64,000 bases of DNA from AG2 sp036493735 (GCA_036493735.1 DASXPH010000142.1:43691-107690); one strand, 5' to 3'. Positions 47,771 through 57,694 are shown, counted from the first letter of the stretch. Made by a program: numbers and translations. The notes: generated by a model not told the origin, from the letters alone.

Positions 47771-50080
47771 TCAGTTTCTCAAAGGCTTTCCGGTCTTGAG
47801 CATATGCTCAATCCGCTCCTGCGTCTCCTTCGTCCCGAGCAGCCGCAGGAACGCGTCCCGCTCCAGGTCGAGGATGTCCTGCTCCGACACTTCGCGACGA
47901 CCCCCGTCGCCACCGGTGAGCACATATGCGATCTCGTGCGCCAGCCGCACCTCGTAGTCGGTGATCTGCCCTGCTTCCCGCATCGCGAAGGCCGCGTAAT
48001 GCAGATTCCCCAACCCTTCGCGCCCGAGTGCCACGATCTTACGGGGAGCCGGAGGCACGTAGTCGGGCGCGAGATCGAGCACGCGCTCCTTGGCGTCGGC
48101 CAGCAGCTGATCGCGATTCATCGTTATACGATCCGCCTCGCGCAGGAAGCCGAACTTCCGTGCTTCGAGCGCGCTGGTGCTCGTCGCGGCCATCGCGATC
48201 AGCTTGAACGCCCGCTTCACGGCCTCGAACGGGTCCGCCTCATCGTAGGGCGCGAGCTCCGACGTGAAGCGGAAGAGCAGCTCCTTCGTGCCGCCGCCGG
48301 CGGGCAGCAGCCCGACGCCAACCTCGACCAGTCCCATGTACAACTCAGCGTGTGCCTGCACCCGGTCCGCGTGCAGCGCGAACTCGCAGCCACCGCCTAA
48401 CGTCAATCCGAACGGCGCAACGACAACCGGGAAGGGCGCCTCGCGCAGGCTCATCGAGCACGACTGAAAGAACTCCACCGCCGCCTCGAGCTCCTTCCAC
48501 TTCTTGTCTTTCACCATCCTCATCACCCAACCGAGATCCGCGCCGGCGGTGAACGTGCGCGGGTCGTCGTTCCCGATCACGAGCCCCGTCAGGCCGTCAC
48601 GGCGAATGCGCGCCAGCGACTCCTGCAGCATGTTGAGCACACCCTCGCCCAGCGTGTTCAACTTGCTCGTAAACTCGAGCACGGCGACGCCATCTCCCGC
48701 GTCCACCAGACTTGCGTCCGCTGACGTCTCGAGGAGCCGCCGCCAACGCTTTTGTGACGCGAGATGGATCGTCCCCGGGAGCTCCGGAAGGGGACCGTAG
48801 CCACCGTCGTTCGTGAGGAAACGCTGCTCGTCCCCAGCGCGGCGATAGAAACACCCCTCGACCTTCTCCAACATATTCGGCGTGTCCAGCCCCAGACCCG
48901 AGAAGCCGCTTTTCAGGAAATCCATTCCGAGCAGGTCCATCTGCTTGAATGGTCCGACGTCCCATGCATATCCCCATTCCATCGCGCGATCGACGCTCAC
49001 GAGATCGTATGCGATGATCGGCGTCTTCTCGAGTACATAGTGGGAAAAGCGGAGCAGATACTCGCGCGCGAACTCGCCGTACTTTCCCTCGAGCTCGCGA
49101 ATTGCCGCGAATCGCTCCGCCAGCGGCAGGTTGGTGACACGCTCCAACTCGTCGTTCTCGGGCTTCTGCTGGGGACCATACTCGAGCGTTTTCCAATCGA
49201 GGGTCTCGATGGCCTTTCCGACTCGACGATAGAACCCGGCGCCCGTCTTCTCGCCCGCGCGCCCCGACTGTACGAGTTGCTTCACCCAGGCCGGCATGGC
49301 GAACCCTTCGCGGGTGGCCTGGCTCAACTCCTCCGTGACATGAAGGAGAACGTCGATCCCGGTGAGATCGCCCGTTCTGAACGTCGCCGACTTGGCGCGC
49401 GCGAGAATCGGACCGGTGAGGACGTCGACTTCGTCGATCGTGAAGTTGTACTGCTCCATCATCTGGAGCGCGAGCACCATTCCGAATACGCCGAGGCGGT
49501 TCGCGACGAACCCCGGGACATCCTTGGCGAGTACGATGCCCTTGCCGAGCACACGCTCGCTTACGCGACGCGCGGCGTCGAGTGCCTCACGACTCGTGTC
49601 CGGCGTCGGAATGATCTCGAGCAGATGCAGGTAGCGTGGCGGATTGAAGAAGTGCATCCCGACGAAGTTCGAGCGGAATTCTGCCGTGCGTCCTTCGGTG
49701 AGGACCTTCATCGGGATGCCCGACGTGTTCGTGGCGACGATGACGTCCTTGCGGATGAGCGGCTCGAGGCGCGCGTACAGGTCTCGCTTGGGCGCGACCT
49801 GTTCGATGATGGCTTCGATGATCAGGTCACACGACGCGAGCAGGTCGAGATTGTCGGCGGTGTTGCCGATCTGAATCAGCGACGCGCGATCGGGATCCAT
49901 GAACGCCGCCGGCCGTGCTTTCTTCGCCCGGTCGAGTCCTTGCCTAACGACCGAATCGCGATCCTTGTCCGGCCCCGGCACGTCGAGCAAGACCACCGGC
50001 ACCCCCGCCGATGCCGCCAGCGCCGCGATCCCACTTCCCATCGTTCCCGCCCCAACCACGCCCAACTTGGTGACGCGCAT
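47771..50080 (-). CDS. fadN: 3-hydroxyacyl-CoA dehydrogenase / enoyl-CoA hydratase fusion (FadN/YusL type)
   Basis: Two central steps of beta-oxidation in one 769-residue protein. The dehydrogenase is N-terminal (NAD motif GVVGAGTMGSGIA, NTSGIPMKVL, GMHFFNPPRYLHLLEI, KDVPGFVANRLG). The crotonase-like domain follows (about residues 430-680; TLGGGCEFALHAD, GLVEVGVGLLPAGGGTKELL). This order is that of Bacillus FadN and the reverse of E. coli FadB. ATG 50080. First gene of the fad pair. Confidence 0.95.
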   Translation of the reverse strand: MRVTKLGVVGAGTMGSGIAALAASAGVPVVLLDVPGPDKDRDSVVRQGLDRAKKARPAAFMDPDRASLIQIGNTADNLDLLASCDLIIEAIIEQVAPKRDLYARLEPLIRKDVIVATNTSGIPMKVLTEGRTAEFRSNFVGMHFFNPPRYLHLLEIIPTPDTSREALDAARRVSERVLGKGIVLAKDVPGFVANRLGVFGMVLALQMMEQYNFTIDEVDVLTGPILARAKSATFRTGDLTGIDVLLHVTEELSQATREGFAMPAWVKQLVQSGRAGEKTGAGFYRRVGKAIETLDWKTLEYGPQQKPENDELERVTNLPLAERFAAIRELEGKYGEFAREYLLRFSHYVLEKTPIIAYDLVSVDRAMEWGYAWDVGPFKQMDLLGMDFLKSGFSGLGLDTPNMLEKVEGCFYRRAGDEQRFLTNDGGYGPLPELPGTIHLASQKRWRRLLETSADASLVDAGDGVAVLEFTSKLNTLGEGVLNMLQESLARIRRDGLTGLVIGNDDPRTFTAGADLGWVMRMVKDKKWKELEAAVEFFQSCSMSLREAPFPVVVAPFGLTLGGGCEFALHADRVQAHAELYMGLVEVGVGLLPAGGGTKELLFRFTSELAPYDEADPFEAVKRAFKLIAMAATSTSALEARKFGFLREADRITMNRDQLLADAKERVLDLAPDYVPPAPRKIVALGREGLGNLHYAAFAMREAGQITDYEVRLAHEIAYVLTGGDGGRREVSEQDILDLERDAFLRLLGTKETQERIEHMLKTGKPLRN

Positions 50081-50164
50081 TTGCCCCTCGCTCTCCCGAG
50101 CCTCTGTTCGTTCCTAAAATTACCAATGCCGCTAAGGCGAGGGCGCCTAGCCCAGCTCCCATCG

Positions 50165-52639
50165 TCAGAAGGGGTCTCCCGGCGGCGCCGGCAGCGCCCT
50201 GGTCAGGTTCGGCAGTTTTCGCTCCTCGATCCACTTCCCAAAGTCCGTCGCGATCGAAAGCCAGTGCGCTCGATCCTCCTCGCTGCGCGTCGCCTGCTTC
50301 GACCATGCCACCGCACTCGGCCGTAGCTCGACGATCTTGAGCTCGGCCATCGCGCGTACCTCGGGCGACGCTTCGGAATCGGCCGCGGTCAGCAACAACC
50401 GATCAGCCACCGAGCGCTGCGCCACCCGTTCCACAGCCGCGAGTTTCGGGCTCGACGGCATCGGCGCCCGCCATGTCGCGCCCACGAGCGCGTCGATGAC
50501 GGCGCCTAACGTTAAGGTCGAGCCATGGGCCGCGAATTGGACGAGACGTGCGGCTCGATCGCGTTGCAGGACGCCGTCGACGATCATCTGCGCCAGTGTC
50601 CGAGCCGCGCCGAGCTCGTCGAAAGCCGGCCGTGTTCGACTGCCGAACAGCTCCACCGGCGGTGTCACATTGCTCGCGCCCGGGGCGAGCAGGGTCACGA
50701 CGGTGTCGGGGATCGCGAGCTCCGCCGGCTTGAGCGCTTCGAGCAGGAGCATCAGCGCTGCACGCTGCTGGGCGCTACTGATCGGACGCGTCGCCTGCTG
50801 TTGATCGCCGCGTACCGCGTTCGCGTACTCCATTCCTCCAATCGTCTTCGTCAGGCTGCTGATCGCAAAGCGGTGCATGAAGTACACGGGAGCGAATCGC
50901 TCCTGCAGCAACGTGATCGGATCGCCGACGCGAATGTTCCGCTCCCCGAATCGGGATATCGCTACACGACGAACGGCCATCTGGTTCTCGAGGAACGTCA
51001 GCGCACTCTCGCGATCGTCCCACAGATTCACGCGAGGGTCGGAGCCGTACTCGGGTCGTGCATCCGCGTCGGAGAGAAAGAGATAGCCGCGCTTCAATCC
51101 GTCGTTCACGATCGCGCGCAGCGAATCGGCTTCGCTCGCCGGCGGAAAGATTCCGTATCCCCAATGGATTGCCCAGACATCGTATGGTCCGGGGCCGATG
51201 CCGTACGCCTGACTGAGATCGATTTCGCCGTTGGGTTTCAGCGACACGCGCGGCGGTGGATAGTCCATCACCGATGCCCGCTCGTAGCTCGACGCGATGT
51301 AGTTGTGCGCCAGGCCTAACGTGTGGCCCACCTCGTGCGCGCTCACCTGCCTAACGCGCGCGAGCACGAACGCCGTGTCGGCGGCCGCGGCGTCCGCGCC
51401 CATGAGTCCCGCGTACAAGTTGTAGTCGGTCCGCGCGCGGTGCGAATCCAGCCGCGCCATTCCCTTGATCATCTCGCCCGTCCGCGGATCGGTGACGGCG
51501 CCGCCGACCGACCACCCTCGCTCGTTTCGATTCTCCCACTGCACGACGTTGTACCGCGCATCCATCGGATCCACACGCTCCGGCAACAGCTCCACCTTGA
51601 ATCCGCCGCGGAGTCCCGCGCGATCGAACGCCTGCTCCCACCAGCGTACGCCCTCGAGCGTGGCCGTACGCAGCGGCTCGGGAATACCGCGATCGACGTA
51701 GTAGACGATCGGGTTCTTGATGGATGAGTTGGGGTCGGCGGGATTCACGCGCTCCAAGCGATGTCGCGCGATCCACCGCACCTGCAGCGGACGCTGGATG
51801 GGCTGCGCGTAATCGTTGAACGCGATCCCGAAGTAGCCGACTCGGGGATCCCACGCCCTCGGCTCGTATTCGTCGTTAGGCAGCGCCAGGAGCGACAGAT
51901 GCTGGCGCAACGTCAACGCGTGCCCGTCAGGTACGATGCGGTCCACGATCGAGCCGGGGGAGCCATTAGTGGTGAACGTGAGCGCGACGTCGATCTCCGT
52001 ATTCTGCGGAAACGCCTTCGTGTACGGCCGGTAGATCGATGAACGATCGCGCGCGACCGCGTACGTGCCTTGCCGGCTCGACGCCAGCGTCTCGGTGACG
52101 CGGTTCCAGTCGCGTGTAACGAGATCGCCCGCATCGACGAGCAAGCGACCGTTTTCGACCGCGACGATCGGTAGCGAAACGACGGTGCTCGGGGGAAATG
52201 CTTCCCGCACGGTGCGTTGATGCGCCGCGTTGTCCAACGCAGAGCTTCGATACGCCCAATTCTCGAACACGACGAGCACGCGCTCGCCGTCGCGGTCGAA
52301 TCGAACGACGTGAGCCGTCCCATCCGAGCCTCGGTCAATCCCGATCGGGTTGGAGCCCAGACCCGTAGCCTGCGTGACCACGAAGAGCGCACGAGTCGAG
52401 TCGTGCGGCAGCTCCATCAATATTTTCCCCTGACGTGAGTCGAGGAATAAGGGTATGAACCCCTCGAACTTGTCATATCCTGTCGTGCGAGCACTGATAG
52501 ACGTCCCGACCGGTGCAGGTGGCTGACCCGGAGGGGTTCCCTGCGCGCGCGCGGCCGTCTTTACACTGGCCAGAAGGAGCACAGTCGTGGCGAACGCCAC
52601 GGCGCGCTCGCCTGTCACACGGCGGTAAACGGCATTCAT
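50165..52639 (-). CDS. Secreted zinc metalloprotease (DUF5117/DUF4953 type)
   Basis: An 824-residue exported protein: signal from MNAVYRRVTGERAVAF to ARAQ, a long N-terminal beta-rich region (DUF5117-like: GYDKFEGFIPLFLDSRQGKI and following), then the peptidase motif HEVGHTLGLAHN (His435, Glu436, His439, His445), a metzincin HExxHxxGxxH, and a helical C-terminal region. ATG 52639 is chosen to start with the signal; in-frame starts further upstream lack one. The metzincin motif is encoded over two nearby CCTAACG copies (51315, 51350). Confidence 0.92.
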   Translation of the reverse strand: MNAVYRRVTGERAVAFATTVLLLASVKTAARAQGTPPGQPPAPVGTSISARTTGYDKFEGFIPLFLDSRQGKILMELPHDSTRALFVVTQATGLGSNPIGIDRGSDGTAHVVRFDRDGERVLVVFENWAYRSSALDNAAHQRTVREAFPPSTVVSLPIVAVENGRLLVDAGDLVTRDWNRVTETLASSRQGTYAVARDRSSIYRPYTKAFPQNTEIDVALTFTTNGSPGSIVDRIVPDGHALTLRQHLSLLALPNDEYEPRAWDPRVGYFGIAFNDYAQPIQRPLQVRWIARHRLERVNPADPNSSIKNPIVYYVDRGIPEPLRTATLEGVRWWEQAFDRAGLRGGFKVELLPERVDPMDARYNVVQWENRNERGWSVGGAVTDPRTGEMIKGMARLDSHRARTDYNLYAGLMGADAAAADTAFVLARVRQVSAHEVGHTLGLAHNYIASSYERASVMDYPPPRVSLKPNGEIDLSQAYGIGPGPYDVWAIHWGYGIFPPASEADSLRAIVNDGLKRGYLFLSDADARPEYGSDPRVNLWDDRESALTFLENQMAVRRVAISRFGERNIRVGDPITLLQERFAPVYFMHRFAISSLTKTIGGMEYANAVRGDQQQATRPISSAQQRAALMLLLEALKPAELAIPDTVVTLLAPGASNVTPPVELFGSRTRPAFDELGAARTLAQMIVDGVLQRDRAARLVQFAAHGSTLTLGAVIDALVGATWRAPMPSSPKLAAVERVAQRSVADRLLLTAADSEASPEVRAMAELKIVELRPSAVAWSKQATRSEEDRAHWLSIATDFGKWIEERKLPNLTRALPAPPGDPF

Positions 52640-52806
52640 GAATGAGCCTGGATCGAAAAGGTGTCGGCGAGTATCTCCAGAGGTCGGTGATCTCGCAAGC
52701 ACATCGCGAATCGGCAACATCCTTCGGTGGAGAATGGTAAGATTCTCGCAAGGCTCATCATCGTGCCGCGGCCCGTCTCGGCCGTCCACCTGAACTGATC
52801 ACACGC

Positions 52807-53448
52807 ATGCTCCAGTTTCGTCGAATCCTCATTCTCATGGTCGCCGTCACGGCGTCGTGCGCCAGCGGGCCGGAGATCCGCAAGCTGGGCGACTATGGCG
52901 TGGTGACTCCCACGTTCACGACGCCGCAGAACGAGAAGACGCCGACGCAGATGACGGTCAATCTCAGTCAGCCGTCGTACGTCACGGCACTGTTCGTCGT
53001 TCCCGGACGCGGCAGCGTCATCGTTTATCCAACGGATAGCGCGATGGAGACTCACCTGGCCGCCGGCTCGCATACGATCCCCGTGCACTTCGCCGAAGCG
53101 GCATTCAGCCGGGACAGCCAGCTCGCGGCAATTCGACGGGGCATGCCGCCGGGCGGCGTCCGTCGTAATCCGCCGCCGATCGTTCGAACGGACACTGCGC
53201 GCGCCAGAGGCGACACGTCGCGCTTCGGCCTCGGCAACTCGAGCCCTGGGGCCAGTCCGATCGGCTACCTCCTACTCGTCGCCTCGCCGTCGCAGATCTC
53301 TTATCCGACTCTCCGGCGTCGCATCAACGGGATCACGATTCCGATCGATGACGACGAGGCTCTGAGCACGGTGATGAAGCTCGTGAAATCCGCCGTGCCC
53401 GAAGGCGGAAATGTCTCGGGATATGCGAAGGAGCTCGACAGAGGGTAG
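52807..53448 (+). CDS. Lipoprotein, unknown (DUF4384-like style)
   Basis: A 213-residue lipoprotein (signal MLQFRRILILMVAVTASCAS). The mature part has VNLSQPSYVTALFVVPGRGS with VIVYPTDS, the pattern of domains that format string or hardness-type surface parameters (DUF4384-like), but the match is weak. A Pro/Arg/Thr-rich linker sits in the middle, and RRRINGITIPIDDDEALSTV follows. ATG 52807. Divergent from the metalloprotease gene. A terminator cassette follows. Confidence 0.75.
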   Translation: MLQFRRILILMVAVTASCASGPEIRKLGDYGVVTPTFTTPQNEKTPTQMTVNLSQPSYVTALFVVPGRGSVIVYPTDSAMETHLAAGSHTIPVHFAEAAFSRDSQLAAIRRGMPPGGVRRNPPPIVRTDTARARGDTSRFGLGNSSPGASPIGYLLLVASPSQISYPTLRRRINGITIPIDDDEALSTVMKLVKSAVPEGGNVSGYAKELDRG

Positions 53449-53489
53449 CGGGTTGTGGGTGGAGGGTGGAGGGTGGCCGAAAATGAAAT

Positions 53490-53514
53490 AGGCCGACGGC
53501 AAAGCCCTCGGCCT
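53490..53514. terminator. Bidirectional terminator within GGGTAGAGG-type arms
   Basis: Stem AGGCCGACGGC / GCCCTCGGCCT (one mismatch) with loop AAA, followed by TCCTTTTTCC and preceded by AAAATGAAAT. Flanks: GTAGCGGGTTGTGGGTGGAG (from 53447) and CTACCCACAACCCGCTACC (53531-53549) are exact inverses over their core. The right arm reaches into the last codons of the M61 gene. Confidence 0.9.
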
Positions 53515-53550
53515 TCCTTTTTCCAGGCCGCTACCCACAACCCGCTACCT

Positions 53551-55386
53551 CTACCCTTTGCCCTCCACCCCTTTCAGGATTCCATGCCGGATCCGTAGCG
53601 CTTTCGGCGTGGCTTTGGGATCGGCGTCGAGAACCACGTCGCCGGGGGCGAAGCGGAGCTTGCCATTGAGCGTCGTCACGACGCCGGCACGTCGCACCTG
53701 GATCGAGATCGGCGAGCTCTCCGCTGCGGCGCCGAACTTCGTGCGGAAGTGCTCGCCGAACTGCTCGTCGGTCACTGGAATGTCGCCGACCACGAGCAAG
53801 TAATCACCTTCTTTGACGCCAGCCGCCGAGGCGGAGCTGTTGTCCTCGACGCGCGTCACGAGAACTCCGCCTGAATCGGCGACGGTGTAAACGCCTAGCC
53901 GCGGCGCGTTCGGTCGCGTCGCCCGCATACCCGCCAGCGGCAGCACGCGATCCCACGGGTAGGCTTCGCGTCCCTCGATGTATCGCGTGGCGAAGTCGGT
54001 GAACGACTTGCCACCCGCCGCCTTGCTCACCGCGCTCCACCAATCGCCGGCCGTGAATCCCCGCCGGTCGCGCTTGTAGACCGTCGTATAGAGCTCTCTC
54101 ATCACGTCGTCGAGCGACTGGCGATTGTCGGTCGCATCGCGAATCATGATGTCGAGCATGAATCCGGCGAGGGAGCCCTTCGGGTAGTAGGTGTACTGCG
54201 TCCCGTCCACCGGATGGATCCATGTGTCGATCGAGGCATCGTCGAGCGAAACCGGGCGCGTGTCCTCGACCTCCCGTATCTTCGCTGCCGTCGCCGCGTA
54301 GAATCCCGCATCGTCGATCACTCCGCCGCGCACCTCGGCCAGGTCAGCGTAGTAGTCGGTGATCCCTTCGCTCACCCACAACCAGGCCGTCGGCTGTGCG
54401 TGCTCGTACACGTACGGCCACATGTCCGCGGGACGCAGCCGCTTCACGTTCCACGAGTGAAAGATCTCATGGGCGTAGAGCGAGGGCTGGAACTGGCTCC
54501 CGATCGCCGCCGGCGTCACGACATCCACGTGCGAGCTCTGGTGCTCGAGACCACTTGCGCCCTGATACGTCGAATCGGCGATCTGCATCACCGTGTAATT
54601 CTCCCAGGGCGCCTCGCCGAACACCGCGACTTCCGCTGGAATCACACGCTTGAGCTGATCCCAAGCCGTTAAGCGGCCGACGCCGCTCACGCTGCCCTGC
54701 GGATATGTCACGTAGCGCACCCATTTCCCGGATATCTGGGCACTGTCGATGTCGAATCGGCCCACGAAGAACGGCATGTCGACGAGATCATGGTAATTGC
54801 TGGCGCCGTAGCTGTTCGGCCCCGTCGTGTGCATTCCGGTCGCGACGCGCCACCCCGGCTCGGTGTGCACGGTGACGCCCGCGGGAAAGTCCAGCGAGCG
54901 TCCTTCGGGATAGAGAAAGACGTTCGTCCCGTTGAACAGGAGAAAGTCGCGCCGCGTCCACGCCATGGCGTTGTCGAGGGTATCCGCGACGTACGCGAAG
55001 CTGACCATGACGTTCTTCGCTCCGGCGGGCTCGATGCGCCAGCTGTCGTAGTCCTGCTTGTTCCACGAGAGCGATTTGCCGTCACCCGTCGCGCCGAAGT
55101 CGACCACCGATCGAGCAAAGTTGCTGATCTCGTATGCACCCGGCGTCCACTCGGGCAAAGACAGCAGCAGCGGTCCCGTGCCGACGATAGCGAAGCTCAT
55201 CGCGACTTTCGTCACGCGCTGCGCCGCCGTTGTGCGATCGAAGGTGACCTCGTAGCGAACGTCGCGCACTTCCGCTGACGCACCGCTCCGCGATTCCGGC
55301 GCTCGCGCCTGCGCGCCAATCGAGGAGACCAGCCGGAGCGTCGCCAACGTCAATGCCACTCGTACGACAACCCGAATACGCAGCAT
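53551..55386 (-). CDS. M61 family glycyl-aminopeptidase-type protease with PDZ domain
   Basis: A 611-residue secreted metallopeptidase. ATG 55386 begins the signal (MLRIRVVVRVALTLATLRLV). An N-terminal beta domain is followed by the catalytic motif AHEIFHSWNVKRLRP (His306, Glu307, His310) and WVSEGITDYYADL (third ligand Glu). The PDZ domain is at the end (RLGVYTVADSGGVLVTRVED, AGVKEGDYLLVVGDIPV). These are standard for M61. The frame open to 55791 adds nothing recognisable. Confidence 0.94.
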   Translation of the reverse strand: MLRIRVVVRVALTLATLRLVSSIGAQARAPESRSGASAEVRDVRYEVTFDRTTAAQRVTKVAMSFAIVGTGPLLLSLPEWTPGAYEISNFARSVVDFGATGDGKSLSWNKQDYDSWRIEPAGAKNVMVSFAYVADTLDNAMAWTRRDFLLFNGTNVFLYPEGRSLDFPAGVTVHTEPGWRVATGMHTTGPNSYGASNYHDLVDMPFFVGRFDIDSAQISGKWVRYVTYPQGSVSGVGRLTAWDQLKRVIPAEVAVFGEAPWENYTVMQIADSTYQGASGLEHQSSHVDVVTPAAIGSQFQPSLYAHEIFHSWNVKRLRPADMWPYVYEHAQPTAWLWVSEGITDYYADLAEVRGGVIDDAGFYAATAAKIREVEDTRPVSLDDASIDTWIHPVDGTQYTYYPKGSLAGFMLDIMIRDATDNRQSLDDVMRELYTTVYKRDRRGFTAGDWWSAVSKAAGGKSFTDFATRYIEGREAYPWDRVLPLAGMRATRPNAPRLGVYTVADSGGVLVTRVEDNSSASAAGVKEGDYLLVVGDIPVTDEQFGEHFRTKFGAAAESSPISIQVRRAGVVTTLNGKLRFAPGDVVLDADPKATPKALRIRHGILKGVEGKG

Positions 55387-55597
55387 GAGTCTCCGGTGTG
55401 CGATTGTGGTGCGTAGCAGGGTGCAAGCTAGCGTTCCATCGGAAGGCGGGGCGCGCGCATGCCACATCCCGCTTCTCGGTGTGCAAGTTCCAGCGCGATG
55501 AACGTCTCCTCGGATGGGTCGAGAGCATCCGCTTCTCCGCGTTCCGAGCCGCGCAACTCGACCTCGGTATCGGGGCGCTCGCGTCATCGAGGATTCG

Positions 55598-56599
55598 ATG
55601 TGCACCAACATCCGCTTCCCTGCCCCGGCACTGGCATTGGCGATCATCCTGACACTCGGCGCATGTGATAAGTCGTCGCCCAATGACGAAACGGTGACGA
55701 TGGCGCGGCCCGGATCCCGGACGACGCCGGCACGCCTGGCTGACCAGAAGGCCGCCGTGCGTGTTGCGGCTCCGGAAGTGGCCAACTCCACGATTGGCGT
55801 CGTGAGCAGGGCCGCGTTCGCCGACGCGGTAAGTCCAAACGCTGCGAACGCCGACGAGGAAGCACAGCCGGCCCCTCAAGTCCCTACCGCGACCCCGCAG
55901 GACGTAACTCCCGGTGCCATGCTCGTTCGGACCGGACAGGCCTCGCTCCAGGTTGATTCACTGGATGTCGGTCTCGCGCGCGTGCGCGACGTGGCGCGCC
56001 GCACGAACGCGATCATCGCTAATACGTCAATGGAAGGGGGCCACGACCAGACGCGGGCCGCGACGCTCGAGTTGCGCATTCTCTCCGCGAGATTCGACGA
56101 AGCCGTGAACGGCTTGTCGCCGATCGGCAAGGTGGAGTCGGTGAACGTCACGGTGGAGGACGTCGGCGAGGAGTACGTGGACGTCGCGGCCCGGGTCGCG
56201 AACGCCCGTCGCCTCGAGCAGCGACTCGTGGAGCTGCTCGCGAACCGCACCGGCAAGCTGTCCGATGTTCTTCGCGTCGAGCGCGAGCTTGCGCGCGTCC
56301 GTGAGGAGATCGAGCGCTACGAGGGACGGATACGCTATCTGCGAAGCCGCGCGTCCGTCAGCACCCTGAGCGTCTCCCTCCACGAGCCACTCCCGATCGT
56401 CGCCGACCGTCCCGGCACTCATCCCATGCGCGACGCGTTCGTTCAGGCGTGGCGGAACGTCATCGGCTTCACCGCTGGGACGATCGCGGCGCTCGGCGTG
56501 ATAATACCGTTAGGTGTGGTTATTGGAATTCTCATTTTCGTCGGTCGGCGCTGGCTCCCGACCCGTGCACTCGGCCTCACCAAGACCACGAGCACGTGA
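55598..56599 (+). CDS. DUF4349 membrane-anchored lipoprotein
   Basis: A 333-residue protein: lipobox LTLGAC at Cys ~23, a Pro/Ala-rich linker, then the DUF4349 core (MLVRTGQASLQVDSLDVGLA, ILSARFDEAVNGLSPIGKVE, VDVAARVANARRLEQRLVEL), a coiled coil (VLRVERELARVREEIERYEG) and a C-terminal membrane span (AGTIAALGVIIPLGVVIGIL) with a basic tail. ATG 55598 after GAGG. The family is uncharacterised. Confidence 0.88.
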   Translation: MCTNIRFPAPALALAIILTLGACDKSSPNDETVTMARPGSRTTPARLADQKAAVRVAAPEVANSTIGVVSRAAFADAVSPNAANADEEAQPAPQVPTATPQDVTPGAMLVRTGQASLQVDSLDVGLARVRDVARRTNAIIANTSMEGGHDQTRAATLELRILSARFDEAVNGLSPIGKVESVNVTVEDVGEEYVDVAARVANARRLEQRLVELLANRTGKLSDVLRVERELARVREEIERYEGRIRYLRSRASVSTLSVSLHEPLPIVADRPGTHPMRDAFVQAWRNVIGFTAGTIAALGVIIPLGVVIGILIFVGRRWLPTRALGLTKTTST

Positions 56600-56877
56600 T
56601 CCGCATAGCGCCAAACGGCGACAGCACACATATTGACGCTGACCTCCGTCAGCGAGGCCGGAAGGCTGGATGCCGATGTGTGGGCCTCCGTGAGACCGAG
56701 AGCCGTTTGCTTCTGAACGGATTGGCCTTTGGGCGGATAGATGATCTCCGGATCGCCAGTGCCGAGCCATTGGCGGTCCCTTCTGGTGCCGCGCGATACG
56801 CCGGACGCGCGCGCACGCCAATTGCCCCATTGGGAGCGGCGACGCCTGGCTCGTAAGGCGCGCCAGCGGAGGGTTCC
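56600..56877. other. Intergenic region, no feature seen
   Basis: 278 bp between the DUF4349 gene and the plug-only gene. I see no gene, terminator or repeat arm that stands out, apart from the ribosome-binding site GGAGGG just before 56878. It probably contains the promoter of the plug-only gene. Confidence 0.4.
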
Positions 56878-57657
56878 ATGTTTACCTCGTGCCCACGGAC
56901 GGCGGCGTTGCTTCATTGCGTCCGGCGTTGTGTTCCCGTGCTGCTGCTATCAGCCGCCGCATGGTCGGCGTCCGCGCAGTCCGTGGGTGCGATTTCCGGA
57001 ACCATCAAGGATTCCACAGGGACACCGATACCGGGCGTCGAAGTCGTTCTCTTGCAGCTGAAGGGTTTCGCCCGATCGGATAGCCTCGGCGTCTTTCGGC
57101 TCGCGGGTGTTCCGGCCGGCAACCGGCAGCTTCACTTTCGACGTCTTGGCTTCGCCCCAAAGTCGATCGACGCCACGGTCGCCGCAGGCCAGGACCTCGC
57201 GCTTTCCGTTGTTCTCGAGGCGTCCGCGACCGAGATCGAGGGTGTCACGGTCGAGGAGCTGACGCATCGCCGGCAGATGCTCAGCGACTTCTACGATCGC
57301 AGCTCGCGAGGGTTCGGGCATTTCGTTACCCGAGAGCAGATCGAGCAGCGAAACCCGATGAACCTGAGCGACATGATGCGGATGATTCCGGGCGCCCGAC
57401 TCACGCCGATCCGTGGAACCGGTTACTCCGCCCTCCGCTTCAGCCGCGCGCAAATGGGCAATCGGGACTGTCCCCCGCAGTATTGGGTGGACGGGGTCAA
57501 GGCGTGGAACCTTAATATTGACGATATCGTCCCTCAGGACGTCGAGGGTATCGAGGTTTACTCCGGCGCCTCGACCGTGCCGCCGCAATTCAATACCAAA
57601 GAGGGGACGACGATCTGCGGCGTTGTCCTGATCTGGACGCGAATTCCGGGAACATAG
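56878..57657 (+). CDS. Secreted carboxypeptidase-regulatory plus TonB-plug-only protein
   Basis: A 259-residue exported protein (signal ...LLLSAAAWSASAQ) with one beta-sandwich repeat (VGAISGTIKDSTGTPIPGVE, RLAGVPAGNRQLHFRRLGF) and a plug-like domain (NPMNLSDMMRMIPGARLTPI, CPPQYWVDGVKAW, QDVEGIEVYSGASTVPPQFN). It ends CGVVLIWTRIPGT where a TonB receptor barrel would begin. ATG 56878 has a strong ribosome-binding site. It has the same architecture as the protein at 10258 but with one repeat. A possible role is secreted or surface binding of a small ligand. Confidence 0.85.
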   Translation: MFTSCPRTAALLHCVRRCVPVLLLSAAAWSASAQSVGAISGTIKDSTGTPIPGVEVVLLQLKGFARSDSLGVFRLAGVPAGNRQLHFRRLGFAPKSIDATVAAGQDLALSVVLEASATEIEGVTVEELTHRRQMLSDFYDRSSRGFGHFVTREQIEQRNPMNLSDMMRMIPGARLTPIRGTGYSALRFSRAQMGNRDCPPQYWVDGVKAWNLNIDDIVPQDVEGIEVYSGASTVPPQFNTKEGTTICGVVLIWTRIPGT

Positions 57658-57694
57658 GCGACGCCGGAACGCAAGCGTATATTCCATTTCACTC

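Noticed and set aside
48764..50326. 520-codon plus-strand ORF opposite fadN
   Set aside because: The fadN frame has clear family motifs over the whole span; the plus-strand translation is charged and featureless.
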